This document shows positions 1 to 7,822 of a stretch of 10,399 nt of DNA, one piece after another. The notes under the pieces were generated by a model. It had not been told where the DNA came from and did not search any database. It saw only the letters and a list, made by a program, of their open reading frames with translations. The stretch's first letter is position 1, and every line of letters begins with the position of its first letter. This DNA is from Saliniramus sp050485405 (GTDB lineage: Bacteria; Pseudomonadota; Alphaproteobacteria; Rhizobiales; Beijerinckiaceae). Position numbers and translations under genes: made by a program. The stretch lies in the NCBI GenBank assembly GCA_050485405.1, contig JBJHBI010000091.1, forward strand, positions 1 through 10,399, in the 5' to 3' direction.

Positions 1-470
1 GCTCGCATCCCGAATTGCTGAACAATCCCAATCGCCCGCCCTACGCGCCGGTCTTCGAATATTTCACCGACACGCGCATCGTGAACGGGCGCGAGATCTT
101 CGACATCATCCGCGTCGCGCAGGATATTCCCGGCGCGTGGAACCAGTGGTTCCGCGAGGGGCAGGTCGATCAGGGTTTCGAGATGCTGGAAACCGTGCGC
201 TGCGACACGCTCGACGAATGCGTCGGCCGCAGCGCGGGGGGCATTATTCCGGAGGGGAAGAACCGCACGCCGCAGATCGAGGATCGCGGCTGCACGCCGG
301 GCTCCTACATGTATTTCGGCTGGGAAGACCGTCCGCCCGGCCAGCCCGGGCCGAACCATAACTGGCTGCAACCCGGCTGGACCGACCGGAGCTACGACGA
401 TATCCGCATCGTCATGAAATGCCCCGATTCCGGCGAAGTCGGAACGCGCAACGTGCGCATCATCCGCTGA
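1..470 (+). CDS. C-terminal part of a TadE/TadG-like (pilus assembly) protein, 5' end outside the window
   Basis: The reading frame is already open at the left edge, and 155 residues are visible before the TGA, so this is the 3' end of a longer gene. The visible part looks like an extracytoplasmic domain: rich in Trp, Pro, Gly and Asp, with four Cys residues that could form disulfides and no membrane helix. The segment YMYFGWEDRPP followed by DRSYDDIRIVMKCP has the 'ED...D-x-D-Y-x-D' layout seen at the ends of alphaproteobacterial TadG-like pilus proteins and in DUF4114-type domains; this match is from memory. TadE/TadG proteins are anchored by an N-terminal helix and help assemble Flp/Tad pili; that helix would lie outside the window. 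A TTG at 15 could be read as a start, but the open frame continues upstream of it. The family call is tentative. The next gene is convergent. Confidence 0.5.
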   Translation, partial: SHPELLNNPNRPPYAPVFEYFTDTRIVNGREIFDIIRVAQDIPGAWNQWFREGQVDQGFEMLETVRCDTLDECVGRSAGGIIPEGKNRTPQIEDRGCTPGSYMYFGWEDRPPGQPGPNHNWLQPGWTDRSYDDIRIVMKCPDSGEVGTRNVRIIR

Positions 471-481
471 CACCGCCAAGA

Positions 482-517
482 GGCTCGCACCGCCTGCGCG
501 CGAGCCCCGGCGCCGGG
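482..517. terminator. candidate bidirectional terminator hairpin(s)
   Basis: Between two convergent genes there is a perfect 7-bp stem, GGCTCGC (482-488) with GCGAGCC (500-506), overlapping a perfect 12-base palindrome CCCGGCGCCGGG (506-517). No T-tract follows on either strand, so this is a stable-hairpin type of stop signal at best. Its position between two converging stop codons supports the call. Confidence 0.35.
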
Positions 518-530
518 CGCGACCGGATCC

Positions 531-1532
531 TCAGAGCATGCTCGGCAGGACCCGGTCCGGCGGGCGGTGGCCGTCATGGAAGGTGCGGATGTTGACGATC
601 ACCTTCTCGCCCATGTCGATGCGCCCTTCCACCGTGGCCGAGCCCATATGCGGCAGGAGCACCACCTTGCCCGCGCGCGCGAGCTTGACGAGGCGCGGAT
701 TGACGGCGGGTTCGTGCTCGAACACGTCGAGCCCCGCGCCGGCGAGCGCGCCCTGTTCGATCTGACGCACCATGGCGTTCTCGTCGATGATCTCGCCGCG
801 CGCCGTGTTCACGATGATCGCCTCCGGCTTCATCAGCTTGAAATGGCGGGCCGAGAGCAGGTGGTAGGTGGCGGGCGTGTGCGGGCAGTTGATGGAGACG
901 ATATCCATCCGGGCGAGCATCTGGTCGAGGGAATCCCAATAGGTGGTGTCGAGCTCTTCCTCGAGGGCCGGGGCGACGCGGCGGCGGTTGTGGTAATGGA
1001 TCGACAGGCCGAACGCCTTGGCCCTCCGCGCGAGCGCGGTGCCGATCCGCCCCATGCCGACGATCCCCAGCCGCTTGCCGGTGATGCGGTGGCCGAGCAT
1101 CCATGTCGGCGACCAGCCGGCCCATTCGGTATCGTCGGGAATGATCCGCGCGCCCTCGGCGATACGCCGCGCGACGGCGAGGATCAGCGCCATGGTCATG
1201 TCGGCCGTATCCTCGGTGAGGACGCCCGGCGTGTTGGTCACGGTGATGCCGCGCGCGAGCGCCGCATCGACGTCGATATGGTCGACACCGTTGCCGAAAT
1301 TGGCGATCAGCTTCAGATTCGGCCCCGCCTTCTCGATGAGGCCGGCATCGATCGTGTCGGTCAGGGTGGGCACCAGCACATCCGCCTGGGCCACGGCCTC
1401 GATCAGCGCCTCGCGGCTCATCGGCGCATCGTCGATATTGAGGCGGGTGTCGAAGAGTTCGCGCATCCGCGTCTCGATCACGCCGGGCAGGCGGCGCGTG
1501 ACGACGACATGCGGTTTCTTTCTGTGGGGCAT
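531..1532 (-). CDS. D-isomer-specific 2-hydroxyacid dehydrogenase (glyoxylate/hydroxypyruvate reductase type)
   Basis: A 333-residue cytoplasmic dehydrogenase of normal family length. The Rossmann nucleotide motif GMGRIG is at 159-164. The catalytic triad is visible as Arg245 (NTARGE), Glu274 (FEHEP) and His295 (LLPHMGSAT). The signature NTPGVLTEDTAD around residue 100 is typical of the glyoxylate/hydroxypyruvate reductase branch. At the end of the second Rossmann strand the sequence is HNRRR rather than an acidic residue, which suggests NADPH preference (inference). The likely reaction is reduction of glyoxylate to glycolate or hydroxypyruvate to D-glycerate; the exact substrate cannot be read from sequence. 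The ATG at 1532 is preferred over one ten codons upstream because GAGG and AGGG Shine-Dalgarno-like bases precede it and the homology-like region starts just after it. It is transcribed divergently from the SH3-domain gene. Confidence 0.9.
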   Translation of the reverse strand: MPHRKKPHVVVTRRLPGVIETRMRELFDTRLNIDDAPMSREALIEAVAQADVLVPTLTDTIDAGLIEKAGPNLKLIANFGNGVDHIDVDAALARGITVTNTPGVLTEDTADMTMALILAVARRIAEGARIIPDDTEWAGWSPTWMLGHRITGKRLGIVGMGRIGTALARRAKAFGLSIHYHNRRRVAPALEEELDTTYWDSLDQMLARMDIVSINCPHTPATYHLLSARHFKLMKPEAIIVNTARGEIIDENAMVRQIEQGALAGAGLDVFEHEPAVNPRLVKLARAGKVVLLPHMGSATVEGRIDMGEKVIVNIRTFHDGHRPPDRVLPSML

Positions 1533-1615
1533 GGTTCCCTCGTCCTCACCGTGACGCCGCAATGTCGCGGCTGATGTTCATGGGCTGTTAACCAGGATTC
1601 ACGACTATCGAAATT

Positions 1616-1648
1616 GCAGGTCGCCGCAAGGCCGGGGCCGGCGCCTGC
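1616..1648. other. inverted repeat in the divergent intergenic region
   Basis: GCAGG-t-CGCCG (1616-1626) pairs with CGGCGCCTGC (1639-1648), giving a 10-bp stem with one bulged T and a 12-base loop. It lies in the region between two divergent genes (1533-1736) that must hold both promoters. It could be a regulatory dyad or a leader hairpin of the plus-strand gene. No clear -10/-35 pair could be assigned there. Confidence 0.3.
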
Positions 1649-1736
1649 CGCTCTGTCGTTTCTCTAGCAGAGCTATGGCCAAACACAAATCCGCGACATG
1701 CGCCGCGGGCTCAAACGGGGTCGGACATACAGCGTC

Positions 1737-2348
1737 ATGAAGAGCATCGATTGCGGTCTCGCCTTCCTCGAATCCGCCGGATCACTGGTGAAGCGCGACG
1801 TACGGCGCCTCGTCGGCGGTGCGTTGGCGGCGGGCTTTTTCGCCGTAGCGAGCCTTGGCGGCGCCCCCGTCGCACTCGCGCAAACGAGCATCGGGCCGGA
1901 AACCCGGCTGCCGCTGCCGCGCTATGTCAGCCTGAAGACCGACCGGGTCAACATGCGTGAAGGCCCCTCGACGGATCACGGCACGCGCTGGGTCTATCAG
2001 CGGGCGGGACTGCCGGTGGAGATCATCGCCGAATTCGACAATTGGCGCCGCATCCGCGATCCGGAAGGCGAGGACGGCTGGGTCTGGCATTCGCTGCTCT
2101 CGGGGCGGCGCACAGCCATCATCGCCCCCTGGGACCGGGAGATGGAACGCACCATCGATCTCCTCGAACAGCCCGAACCGGCATCGCGGGTGGTCGCGCG
2201 GGTTCAGCCCGGCGTGGTCGCCGGCGTCAGCCGGTGCAGCGGCGACTGGTGCCGCCTCGCCGTCAGTGCCGGGCCGCGCCGGGAGATCATCGGCTTCGTG
2301 CGCCAGGAAGAGCTCTGGGGCGTCTATCCCGACGAGACGCTCGACTGA
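1737..2348 (+). CDS. exported SH3-domain (bacterial SH3-like) protein
   Basis: With the ATG at 1737 the product has 203 residues. Residues 18-48 form a Sec-type signal: basic residues (KRDVRR), a hydrophobic core (LVGGALAAGFFAVASLGG) and an Ala-x-Ala site before Gln49. The mature protein has two SH3-like modules. The first, about 62-125, carries VNMREGPSTDH and DGWVWHSLLSG, typical of bacterial SH3 domains that bind peptidoglycan or cell-wall peptides. The second, about 138-198, contains CSGDWC, whose two Cys could form a disulfide in the periplasm. The start is uncertain: an ATG at 1698 and a GTG at 1788 are in frame, and the GTG would place the signal peptide right at the N-terminus. This gene pair, SH3 protein divergent from a hydroxyacid dehydrogenase, recurs in Rhizobiales as far as I recall. 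The role is probably cell-envelope related, but no enzymatic domain is present. Confidence 0.8.
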   Translation: MKSIDCGLAFLESAGSLVKRDVRRLVGGALAAGFFAVASLGGAPVALAQTSIGPETRLPLPRYVSLKTDRVNMREGPSTDHGTRWVYQRAGLPVEIIAEFDNWRRIRDPEGEDGWVWHSLLSGRRTAIIAPWDREMERTIDLLEQPEPASRVVARVQPGVVAGVSRCSGDWCRLAVSAGPRREIIGFVRQEELWGVYPDETLD

Positions 2349-2519
2349 GACGGCTGAACCCGCCCGCGCCCGGACCCGCACCCGCCTCGCGATCACACTC
2401 GCGCGAGCGGGCGCGACTCGCCATTCCGGCAACGCTTTTCTTTACTTTTCACCGCTAGCGTCGTCATCGCACCGGGCGCGTACCGCATGGGCGCGCATCC
2501 GCATGAATACCCGCGAGTG

Positions 2520-3620
2520 ATGCCGATGACGACGCGTATGGATGCCGAGAGGCCCGTTTCCCCGCTCTATGCCCCCGGCGATGCCGGGCGGGTCGCCTGG
2601 GTCGATACGGCCAAGGGCATGTGCATCATTCTCGTGGTGATGATGCATGTCGTGCTCGGGATCGGCGACCGGATGGGCGCGGAGGGCTTCATGCACCCCG
2701 TCGTCGCTTTCGCCGCGCCCTTCCGCATGCCGGACTTTTTCCTGATCTCGGGCCTCTTCCTCGCCCGCGTGATCGATCGCGACTGGCGCAATTATGCCGA
2801 CAAGCGGGTCCTGCATTTCCTCTATTTCTACGTTCTCTGGCTCGTCATCCAGTCGATCGTGCGCTTCGGCGACGTGGCGGACGGCTCGGTTTCCGGCCTG
2901 ATCGAGCATCTCGCCTGGTCGATGGTGCAGCCGTTCTCGACGCTGTGGTTCGTCTATATGCTGGCGATCTTCTCGGTGGTCACGAAGCTCCTGCGCGGTG
3001 TGCCGGTCTGGGCGCTGCTCGGCGGTGCTGCTCTGCTCGAGATCGCCCCGATCCATACGGGTGCCATCCTCGTCGACGAATTCGCCGCGCGCTACGTCTA
3101 TTTCCTCGCCGGCTACCTGCTCGCGCCGCAGATATTCCGCCTCGCCGAATGGGCGCTCGCCAACAAACCCGTCGCTCTCGCCGGGCTCGCGCTCTGGGCG
3201 GTGGTGAACGGCTTCCTCGCGCTGACCCCCTCGGGCCTCACGCCGGAGGGCACGCTCGCCTCGCTGCCGGTCGTGAGTCTGATCGCGGGCAGCCTCGGTG
3301 CGGTGGCGATGATCCTGATGTGTGCGATGCTCGCCGGAACCCTCGTCGGGCGCCCGCTCGATTATGCCGGCCGCCACGCCATCGCGGTCTATCTGGCTTT
3401 CTTCCTGCCCATGGCGGTGACGCGCGAGATCCTGTTGCGGCTGGGCATCATCGACGATGTCGGGGTGATCTCGCTGATCGTGCTGATCGTCGCCGTCGTC
3501 GCGCCGCTCGTTCTCGAGCGCATCGTGCGCAACACGCCGCTCAACTTCCTCTTCGTGCGCCCGCGCTTTTTGCGCATCGCGCCGGAGCGCCCGGCGGCGC
3601 GCCCGCAACCGGCGGAGTGA
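2520..3620 (+). CDS. acyltransferase family 3 (AT3) integral membrane protein
   Basis: A 366-residue protein dominated by about ten hydrophobic segments, with a short cytoplasmic N-terminus and a Pro/Arg-rich tail. The first membrane segment carries the AT3 signature: VDTAKGMCIILVVMMH, with Lys32 and the conserved His43 spaced K-x10-H. The next segment has FRMPDFFLISGLFLAR, again as in this family. AT3 proteins (OafA/NodX-like) move acyl groups, such as acetyl or succinyl, from the cytoplasmic side onto extracytoplasmic glycans or lipids. The acceptor is unknown here because no glycan biosynthesis genes are adjacent. Start choice: ATGs at 2487, 2520, 2526 and 2538 are all in frame; 2526 has a weak GAG eight bases upstream, and none has a strong Shine-Dalgarno. 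The stop lies four bases from the stop of the convergent gene. Confidence 0.8.
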   Translation: MPMTTRMDAERPVSPLYAPGDAGRVAWVDTAKGMCIILVVMMHVVLGIGDRMGAEGFMHPVVAFAAPFRMPDFFLISGLFLARVIDRDWRNYADKRVLHFLYFYVLWLVIQSIVRFGDVADGSVSGLIEHLAWSMVQPFSTLWFVYMLAIFSVVTKLLRGVPVWALLGGAALLEIAPIHTGAILVDEFAARYVYFLAGYLLAPQIFRLAEWALANKPVALAGLALWAVVNGFLALTPSGLTPEGTLASLPVVSLIAGSLGAVAMILMCAMLAGTLVGRPLDYAGRHAIAVYLAFFLPMAVTREILLRLGIIDDVGVISLIVLIVAVVAPLVLERIVRNTPLNFLFVRPRFLRIAPERPAARPQPAE

Positions 3621-3624
3621 GGGC

Positions 3625-3867
3625 TCAGTCGGGCTTGTCGAGCGGTTCCGCCGTGGTGGCCTGCTTCCAGAAGCCCCAGAGCATGTAGAGGCCGAGCCCC
3701 GAGAACAGGCCCATCAGCGCGTAGCCGATGGTATTGCCGAGCTCGAACAGGCCGGCAATCGCCCAGCCTGCGGCGATCGACACGCCCAGAACCTGCGTGG
3801 CGACGAAGACGAGAGCGCTCACCACGGTGACCGTGGAACGAAGATTGATGCTTTTCGTGCGGCTCAC
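3625..3867 (-). CDS. small two-helix membrane protein, unknown function
   Basis: An 80-residue protein starting with GTG, preceded by a good Shine-Dalgarno (AGGGAG, six bases from the start), which makes translation credible. A basic N-terminus (SRTKSINLR) is followed by two hydrophobic helices, about residues 12-40 and 44-66. A Gly-rich turn and the motif LYMLWGFWKQA close the second helix, and the short tail is acidic/polar. The positive-inside rule suggests that both termini are cytoplasmic. No family is recognised. It could be a small inner-membrane accessory protein. It is convergent with the acyltransferase gene and divergent from serB, so it is probably transcribed alone. Confidence 0.7.
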   Translation of the reverse strand: MSRTKSINLRSTVTVVSALVFVATQVLGVSIAAGWAIAGLFELGNTIGYALMGLFSGLGLYMLWGFWKQATTAEPLDKPD

Positions 3868-4054
3868 GGCCTGCTCCCTTGTTCGATGATGCAGACTTAA
3901 CCACTCGCGCCGCCTCGTGCAAGCGGCTGCGACACCCTCGCCGTCTTTCGCGTATCCCGGCGAAGATCGGCAAAGCTATTGAAAATCCCCTCGGCAATTG
4001 CGAAACACCCTCCGTTACCGACGCCGCCGCCGCCATCCCCGGAGCCCTTCGCGC

Positions 4055-4984
4055 ATGTCCTTCGTCGCCACGCTGATCTGCAATCCCGCCACGCCGCTTC
4101 TCGACGATGCGTTGATCGAAGCGGCGGCCGCGGTCCTGCCCGAACCGCAGATCCGGGTGCTTGCCGAGGGCATCTCCGCCGATCTCGCCTTCGATCCCGG
4201 TGATCTCGACGATCCCAATGTCGCGCCGCTCGGCGAGGACATCCTCATCCACGACTACCGCAACGCGCTGATCGCGCGGCTCGGGGATGCGCCGGTCGAC
4301 GTGGTGGTGCAGCCGGTGGCGCATCGGCGCAAGAAGCTGCTTCTCGCCGATATGGATTCGACCATGATCGCGCAGGAATGCATCGACGAACTCGCCGATT
4401 ACGTCGGGCTCAAGCCCGAGGTCGCCGCGATCACCGAGCGCGCCATGCGCGGCGAATTGCCCTTCGAGCCGGCCCTGCGCGAGCGCGTCGCGTTGCTCAA
4501 GGGCCTGCCGCTCGGCACGATCGACGAGATCATCGAAAAGCGCCTCGACCTGACGCCGGGCGGGCGCGAACTGATCGCGACGATGCGCGCGAACGGCGCC
4601 TGGTGCGCTCTCGTCTCAGGCGGGTTCACCGTCTTCACCAGCGCAATCGCCGGCAAGCTCGGCTTCGACGAGCACCGCGCCAACCGCCTCGTCATCGCCG
4701 ATGAGAAACTCGCTGGCACAGTCGAGGAGCCGATCGTGGGGCGCGAGGCGAAATACGCCGCGCTGATCGAATTGCGCGAGCGCCACGGGCTCCTCGTCGA
4801 GGAGACCCTGGCCGTGGGCGACGGGGCGAACGATCTCGCCATGCTCGGCGAAGCTGGGCTCGGCGTCGCCTATCACGCCAAGCCCTCCGTCGCGGAAGTG
4901 GCCGGCGCGCGGATCGACCATGCCGATCTGACCGCTTTGCTCTACATCCAGGGCTATGCCCGCGCGGATTTCGCCGGCGGTTAA
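4055..4984 (+). CDS. serB: phosphoserine phosphatase SerB
   Basis: A 309-residue HAD-superfamily phosphatase that hydrolyses O-phosphoserine to L-serine, the last step of serine biosynthesis, in the cytoplasm. HAD motif I is DMDST (99-103), where Asp99 is the expected phospho-accepting nucleophile and Asp101 the general acid/base. Motif II is SGG (188-190), Lys233 fits motif III, and GDGAND (255-260) is the Mg-binding motif. The approximately 90 N-terminal residues form the regulatory-type extension usual in alphaproteobacterial SerB. The ATG at 4055 is chosen because GGAG sits ten bases upstream; an ATG at 3998 would add an Arg-rich stretch not expected in the family. The stop is six bases from the convergent HDAC-like gene. 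Serine metabolism links loosely with the hydroxypyruvate/glyoxylate reductase-type gene nearby, but they are not an operon. Confidence 0.95.
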   Translation: MSFVATLICNPATPLLDDALIEAAAAVLPEPQIRVLAEGISADLAFDPGDLDDPNVAPLGEDILIHDYRNALIARLGDAPVDVVVQPVAHRRKKLLLADMDSTMIAQECIDELADYVGLKPEVAAITERAMRGELPFEPALRERVALLKGLPLGTIDEIIEKRLDLTPGGRELIATMRANGAWCALVSGGFTVFTSAIAGKLGFDEHRANRLVIADEKLAGTVEEPIVGREAKYAALIELRERHGLLVEETLAVGDGANDLAMLGEAGLGVAYHAKPSVAEVAGARIDHADLTALLYIQGYARADFAGG

Positions 4985-4990
4985 TTCTGT

Positions 4991-6157
4991 TCAGGGCAGG
5001 GCGCGCCGCGCCAGCACCGCGAGCCGCGTGCGGATATCCTCGCGCACCTCGCCCTCGCGCGGATCATCGTGCAGCGTCGTGAACCAGTGCTCCGGCGGAT
5101 TGCGCCCCACACGCGGCGCGCCGCGCCAGATGAGCGCGCGCAGAACCGCTTCGGCCTCCTCGGGAAGGCGGGGCGGCGCGGTGAGCCCGTTCAGTGCGCC
5201 CCAGATCCCGGTCCAGCAACGCGCCACGGACCACGGATTATACCCCCCGCCGCCCGTCACCACCATGCGCGGCGCCATCTCCCGCACCGCGATCACCGCC
5301 TCGCGATGGGCGTTGTTGGTGAGCGCGAGCCGCGAGAGCGGATCCTCCTCGATCGCATCCGAGCCGCATTGCATCACGATCGCCTGCGGCGCGAAGGCGG
5401 CGAGGCGCGGCAGGATCAGTTCGTGCAGAACGGCGCGCATCTCGCTGTCATTGAAACCGCGCGGCACGGGCAGGTTGAAATGCGCGCCCCCGCCATCCTC
5501 GTCGAGCGCGCCGGTAAAGGGCCAGCGGCGTTCCTCGTGGACGGAAATCAGCAGCGCGTCCCGGTCACCCTCGAAAGCATGGGCGACGCCGTCGCAATGA
5601 TGCGCGTCGATATCGACATAGGCCACGCGCTCGAAACCGAGCTGGCGCAGGCGCAGCAGACAGAGCACCGGATCGTTGAAATAGCAGAAACCGTTGGCGT
5701 AATCGGGAAAGGCGTGATGCGTGCCGCCAGCGGGGACGTGCACCACCCCGCCCGCATGGACGAGATCGGCCGCGAGCATCGTCCCGCCGGCGGAAGTCGC
5801 GGGGCGGCGAAACACTTCTGGAAAGACCGGATTCGCCGTCACCCCCAGATTATGCCGCTCGCGCGTTGCTTCATCGACCTCGCCCTGCGCCTCCGCCCGC
5901 TGGAGCGCGGCGATGTAATCGGGCGTATGCCACAGAGTCAGCGCCGCCGGCTTGGCGCGCGGGCTCGTGATGTAATTCTGCGGCCCGATCCAGCCGAGCG
6001 CGCGCCCGAGATCCATCACCGTCGAGACGCGCGGGATGCGCAACGGATGGTGCGAACCATAGCTCGACCCGCGATAGATTTCCGAGCCGATGAAGAGCGG
6101 GGCGGCCCGCGCATCGCGGGCATTCTCGGAGCGGGTCGGGGGTAGCGGGGCGTTCAA
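4991..6157 (-). CDS. histone deacetylase/AcuC-family zinc amidohydrolase
   Basis: A 388-residue arginase-fold deacetylase. All key residues are present: the catalytic His pair at 147-148 (GGTHHAF), the zinc ligands Asp184 and His186 in YVDIDAHHCDGV, the third ligand Asp267 in CGSDAIEED, and the catalytic Tyr306 in GGGGYNP. The early SSYGSHHPLRIPRV segment is also typical. Bacterial members remove acetyl or similar acyl groups from protein lysines (AcuC deacetylates acetyl-CoA synthetase) or act on acetylated polyamines and other small amides; the true substrate is not determinable. HHCDG replaces the more usual HHGDG. TTG at 6157 is the only usable start: an in-frame TAG lies 30 bases upstream and no ATG or GTG occurs before the core domain. 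It lies 58 bases downstream of gluQRS on the same strand, so the two may be cotranscribed. Confidence 0.9.
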   Translation of the reverse strand: MNAPLPPTRSENARDARAAPLFIGSEIYRGSSYGSHHPLRIPRVSTVMDLGRALGWIGPQNYITSPRAKPAALTLWHTPDYIAALQRAEAQGEVDEATRERHNLGVTANPVFPEVFRRPATSAGGTMLAADLVHAGGVVHVPAGGTHHAFPDYANGFCYFNDPVLCLLRLRQLGFERVAYVDIDAHHCDGVAHAFEGDRDALLISVHEERRWPFTGALDEDGGGAHFNLPVPRGFNDSEMRAVLHELILPRLAAFAPQAIVMQCGSDAIEEDPLSRLALTNNAHREAVIAVREMAPRMVVTGGGGYNPWSVARCWTGIWGALNGLTAPPRLPEEAEAVLRALIWRGAPRVGRNPPEHWFTTLHDDPREGEVREDIRTRLAVLARRALP

Positions 6158-6215
6158 GGCGGGCGAACTCTGGGATGGCGGGGCCTAATTGCATGTACCG
6201 CGCGCAGGGCGGCGA

Positions 6216-7106
6216 TCAAGCCACAAATCCCAGCATCGCGCGCAGGGCCGCCGGGTCGGCGCCTTCATCGCGCAATTGCGCGAGCGGCGTCGAGACGCGG
6301 CTCTTGGCGAGTTTCTCGCCGGTTTCGTCGCGGATCAGGTCATGGTGGTGATAGAGCGGGGAGGGCAGGCCGAGCAGGCATTGCAGCAGCACGTGCAGAT
6401 CCGTCGCCGCCTCGAGATCGCGCCCGCGCACCACATGGGTGATTCCCTGGGCCGCGTCGTCATGCACCACCGCGAGGTGATAGCTCGTCGGGATCTCCTT
6501 GCGCATGATCACCGCATCGCCCCAGCGCGCCGGATCGGCGGGTACGCGCGTGATCGCGCCATCGCGGTCGAAGCGTCTGTATGCGAGCCCGTCCGGTGCG
6601 ATCCGCGCGGCCTCGGCCAGTGCCTTGGCCATATCGATGCGCAGGGCGAACGGCTCACCAGCCTCGATCCGCGCCTGCGCCTCGGCGGGATCGAGTCCGG
6701 CGCAAAGGCGCGGATAGAGCGGTGCGCCATCGGGATCACGCGGGGCGGGGGTGCCGGTCTCGGCTTCGCGGCCTGCGACGGCCTGCGCGATCTCCTTGCG
6801 GGTGGCAAAGCACGGATAGACGAGCCCGGCCTCGTGCAGGCGGCGCAAGAGCAGCCGGTAATCGTCGAAATGCCGCGCCTGCCGGCGTATCGGTTCCTCG
6901 AAGCGAAGTCCGAGCCAAGCGAGATCGCGGATGATCGCCGCGTCGTATTCGCGGCGGCAGCGGGTGATGTCGATATCCTCGATGCGCAGGATCAGCCGCC
7001 CGCCGAAACGCCGGGCGAAATCGGCATTGAGGAGGGCGGAACAGGCATGGCCGAGATGCAGAAGCCCGTTCGGGCTTGGGGCGAATCGGAAAAGGGGTTG
7101 CGTCAA
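6216..7106 (-). CDS. gluQRS: glutamyl-Q tRNA(Asp) synthetase GluQRS
   Basis: A 296-residue class I aminoacyl-tRNA-synthetase-like enzyme without the C-terminal anticodon-binding domain, which separates GluQRS from GluRS. It charges glutamate onto the queuosine base of tRNA(Asp). The HIGH-type motif is HLGH (17-20), preceded by RFAPSPNG; the KMSKS-type motif is KLAKS (265-269); RIEDID (41-46) and DLEAATDLH are also typical. In the zinc-binding region, Cys99, Tyr131 and Cys135 match ligands known for the Escherichia coli enzyme (YadB), but the second Cys of the CxC pair is Ala101. The TTG start at 7106 has AAGG nine bases upstream. The first gene of a probable two-gene minus-strand unit with the HDAC-like gene; divergent from alkA with 59 bases between starts. 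Confidence 0.93.
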   Translation of the reverse strand: MTQPLFRFAPSPNGLLHLGHACSALLNADFARRFGGRLILRIEDIDITRCRREYDAAIIRDLAWLGLRFEEPIRRQARHFDDYRLLLRRLHEAGLVYPCFATRKEIAQAVAGREAETGTPAPRDPDGAPLYPRLCAGLDPAEAQARIEAGEPFALRIDMAKALAEAARIAPDGLAYRRFDRDGAITRVPADPARWGDAVIMRKEIPTSYHLAVVHDDAAQGITHVVRGRDLEAATDLHVLLQCLLGLPSPLYHHHDLIRDETGEKLAKSRVSTPLAQLRDEGADPAALRAMLGFVA

Positions 7107-7165
7107 GCGCGCGGACCTTCGATCGTTCGGGCGTTTGCAAATACCATAAGCCAGAGCGGGGGCAG

Positions 7166-7822
7166 ATGATACTCGACAGCGAAGCGGCGATGCAGGCCGG
7201 GCTCGATGCCCTGCGCGCGCAGGATGCGGTAATGGGGCGAATCATCGGGGAGGTCGCGGCGCATGGCGCGGGGCCGCCCTTGCGCAAGCGCGAGCCGGGT
7301 TTCGCGGGGCTTGCCGCCATCATCGTCTCGCAACAGGTCTCGACCGCGAGCGCGAAGGCGATCTGGGGCCGCGTCGCCGAGCGCTTCCCCGGTCTCGACG
7401 CGCCGATGATCCGCAGCGCCGATGATGACGATCTGCGCGCCTGCGGCCTTTCCGCCCCCAAGATCCGCACCCTGCGCGCCGCCGCACAGGCCGTCACCGA
7501 GGGCGCGCTGCCGCTCGACGATCTCGCCGGCTGGAGCGCGGACGAGGCCCATGCGGCGATGGTCACGGTGAAGGGGATCGGCCCCTGGACGGCGGATATC
7601 TACCTGCTCTTCTGCCTCGGCCACCCGGACGCCTTCCCCACCGGCGACCTCGCCCTCCAGGAAGCCGCCCGCCTCGCCTACACCCTGGAAACCCGCCCCA
7701 AACCCGCCGACCTCCTCACCCTCGCCGACCAATGGCGCCCCTGGCGCGGCGTCGCGGCGAAGGTCCTTTGGGCGTATTACGGCGTGCAGACGCGGCGCGC
7801 GGATGCGGGGGATGTGGGGTGA
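7166..7822 (+). CDS. DNA-3-methyladenine glycosylase II (AlkA/HhH-GPD family)
   Basis: A 218-residue base-excision-repair glycosylase. SQQVS (55-59) and the helix-hairpin-helix VKGIGPWTAD (135-144) are hallmarks of the HhH-GPD superfamily, and the catalytic Asp is Asp161 in FPTGDLALQ. There is no C-terminal Cys4 iron-sulfur cluster, which points to the AlkA branch rather than Nth/MutY. It would excise alkylated purines such as 3-methyladenine from DNA. It lacks the N-terminal TBP-like domain of Escherichia coli AlkA, so it is the short form. The ATG at 7166 is preceded by GGGGG at about -10; an ATG at 7076 would overlap gluQRS and encode unrelated residues. It is the last core gene before the AT-rich island: base composition changes about 45 bases after its stop. 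Confidence 0.92.
   Translation: MILDSEAAMQAGLDALRAQDAVMGRIIGEVAAHGAGPPLRKREPGFAGLAAIIVSQQVSTASAKAIWGRVAERFPGLDAPMIRSADDDDLRACGLSAPKIRTLRAAAQAVTEGALPLDDLAGWSADEAHAAMVTVKGIGPWTADIYLLFCLGHPDAFPTGDLALQEAARLAYTLETRPKPADLLTLADQWRPWRGVAAKVLWAYYGVQTRRADAGDVG

Noticed and set aside
567..1574. Long plus-strand open frame opposite the dehydrogenase gene (335 codons)
   Set aside because: Antisense shadow in high-GC DNA; composition is His/Arg/Gly-rich without any motif, while the minus strand has a complete catalytic set.
2442..3608. Minus-strand open frame of 388 codons opposite the acyltransferase gene
   Set aside because: Low-complexity, His/Asp/Arg/Glu-rich translation typical of an antisense frame; the plus strand encodes a clear AT3 membrane protein.
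5069..6145. Plus-strand open frame of 358 codons opposite the HDAC-like gene
   Set aside because: Shadow frame; no start signal or domain, and the minus strand has all zinc and catalytic residues.
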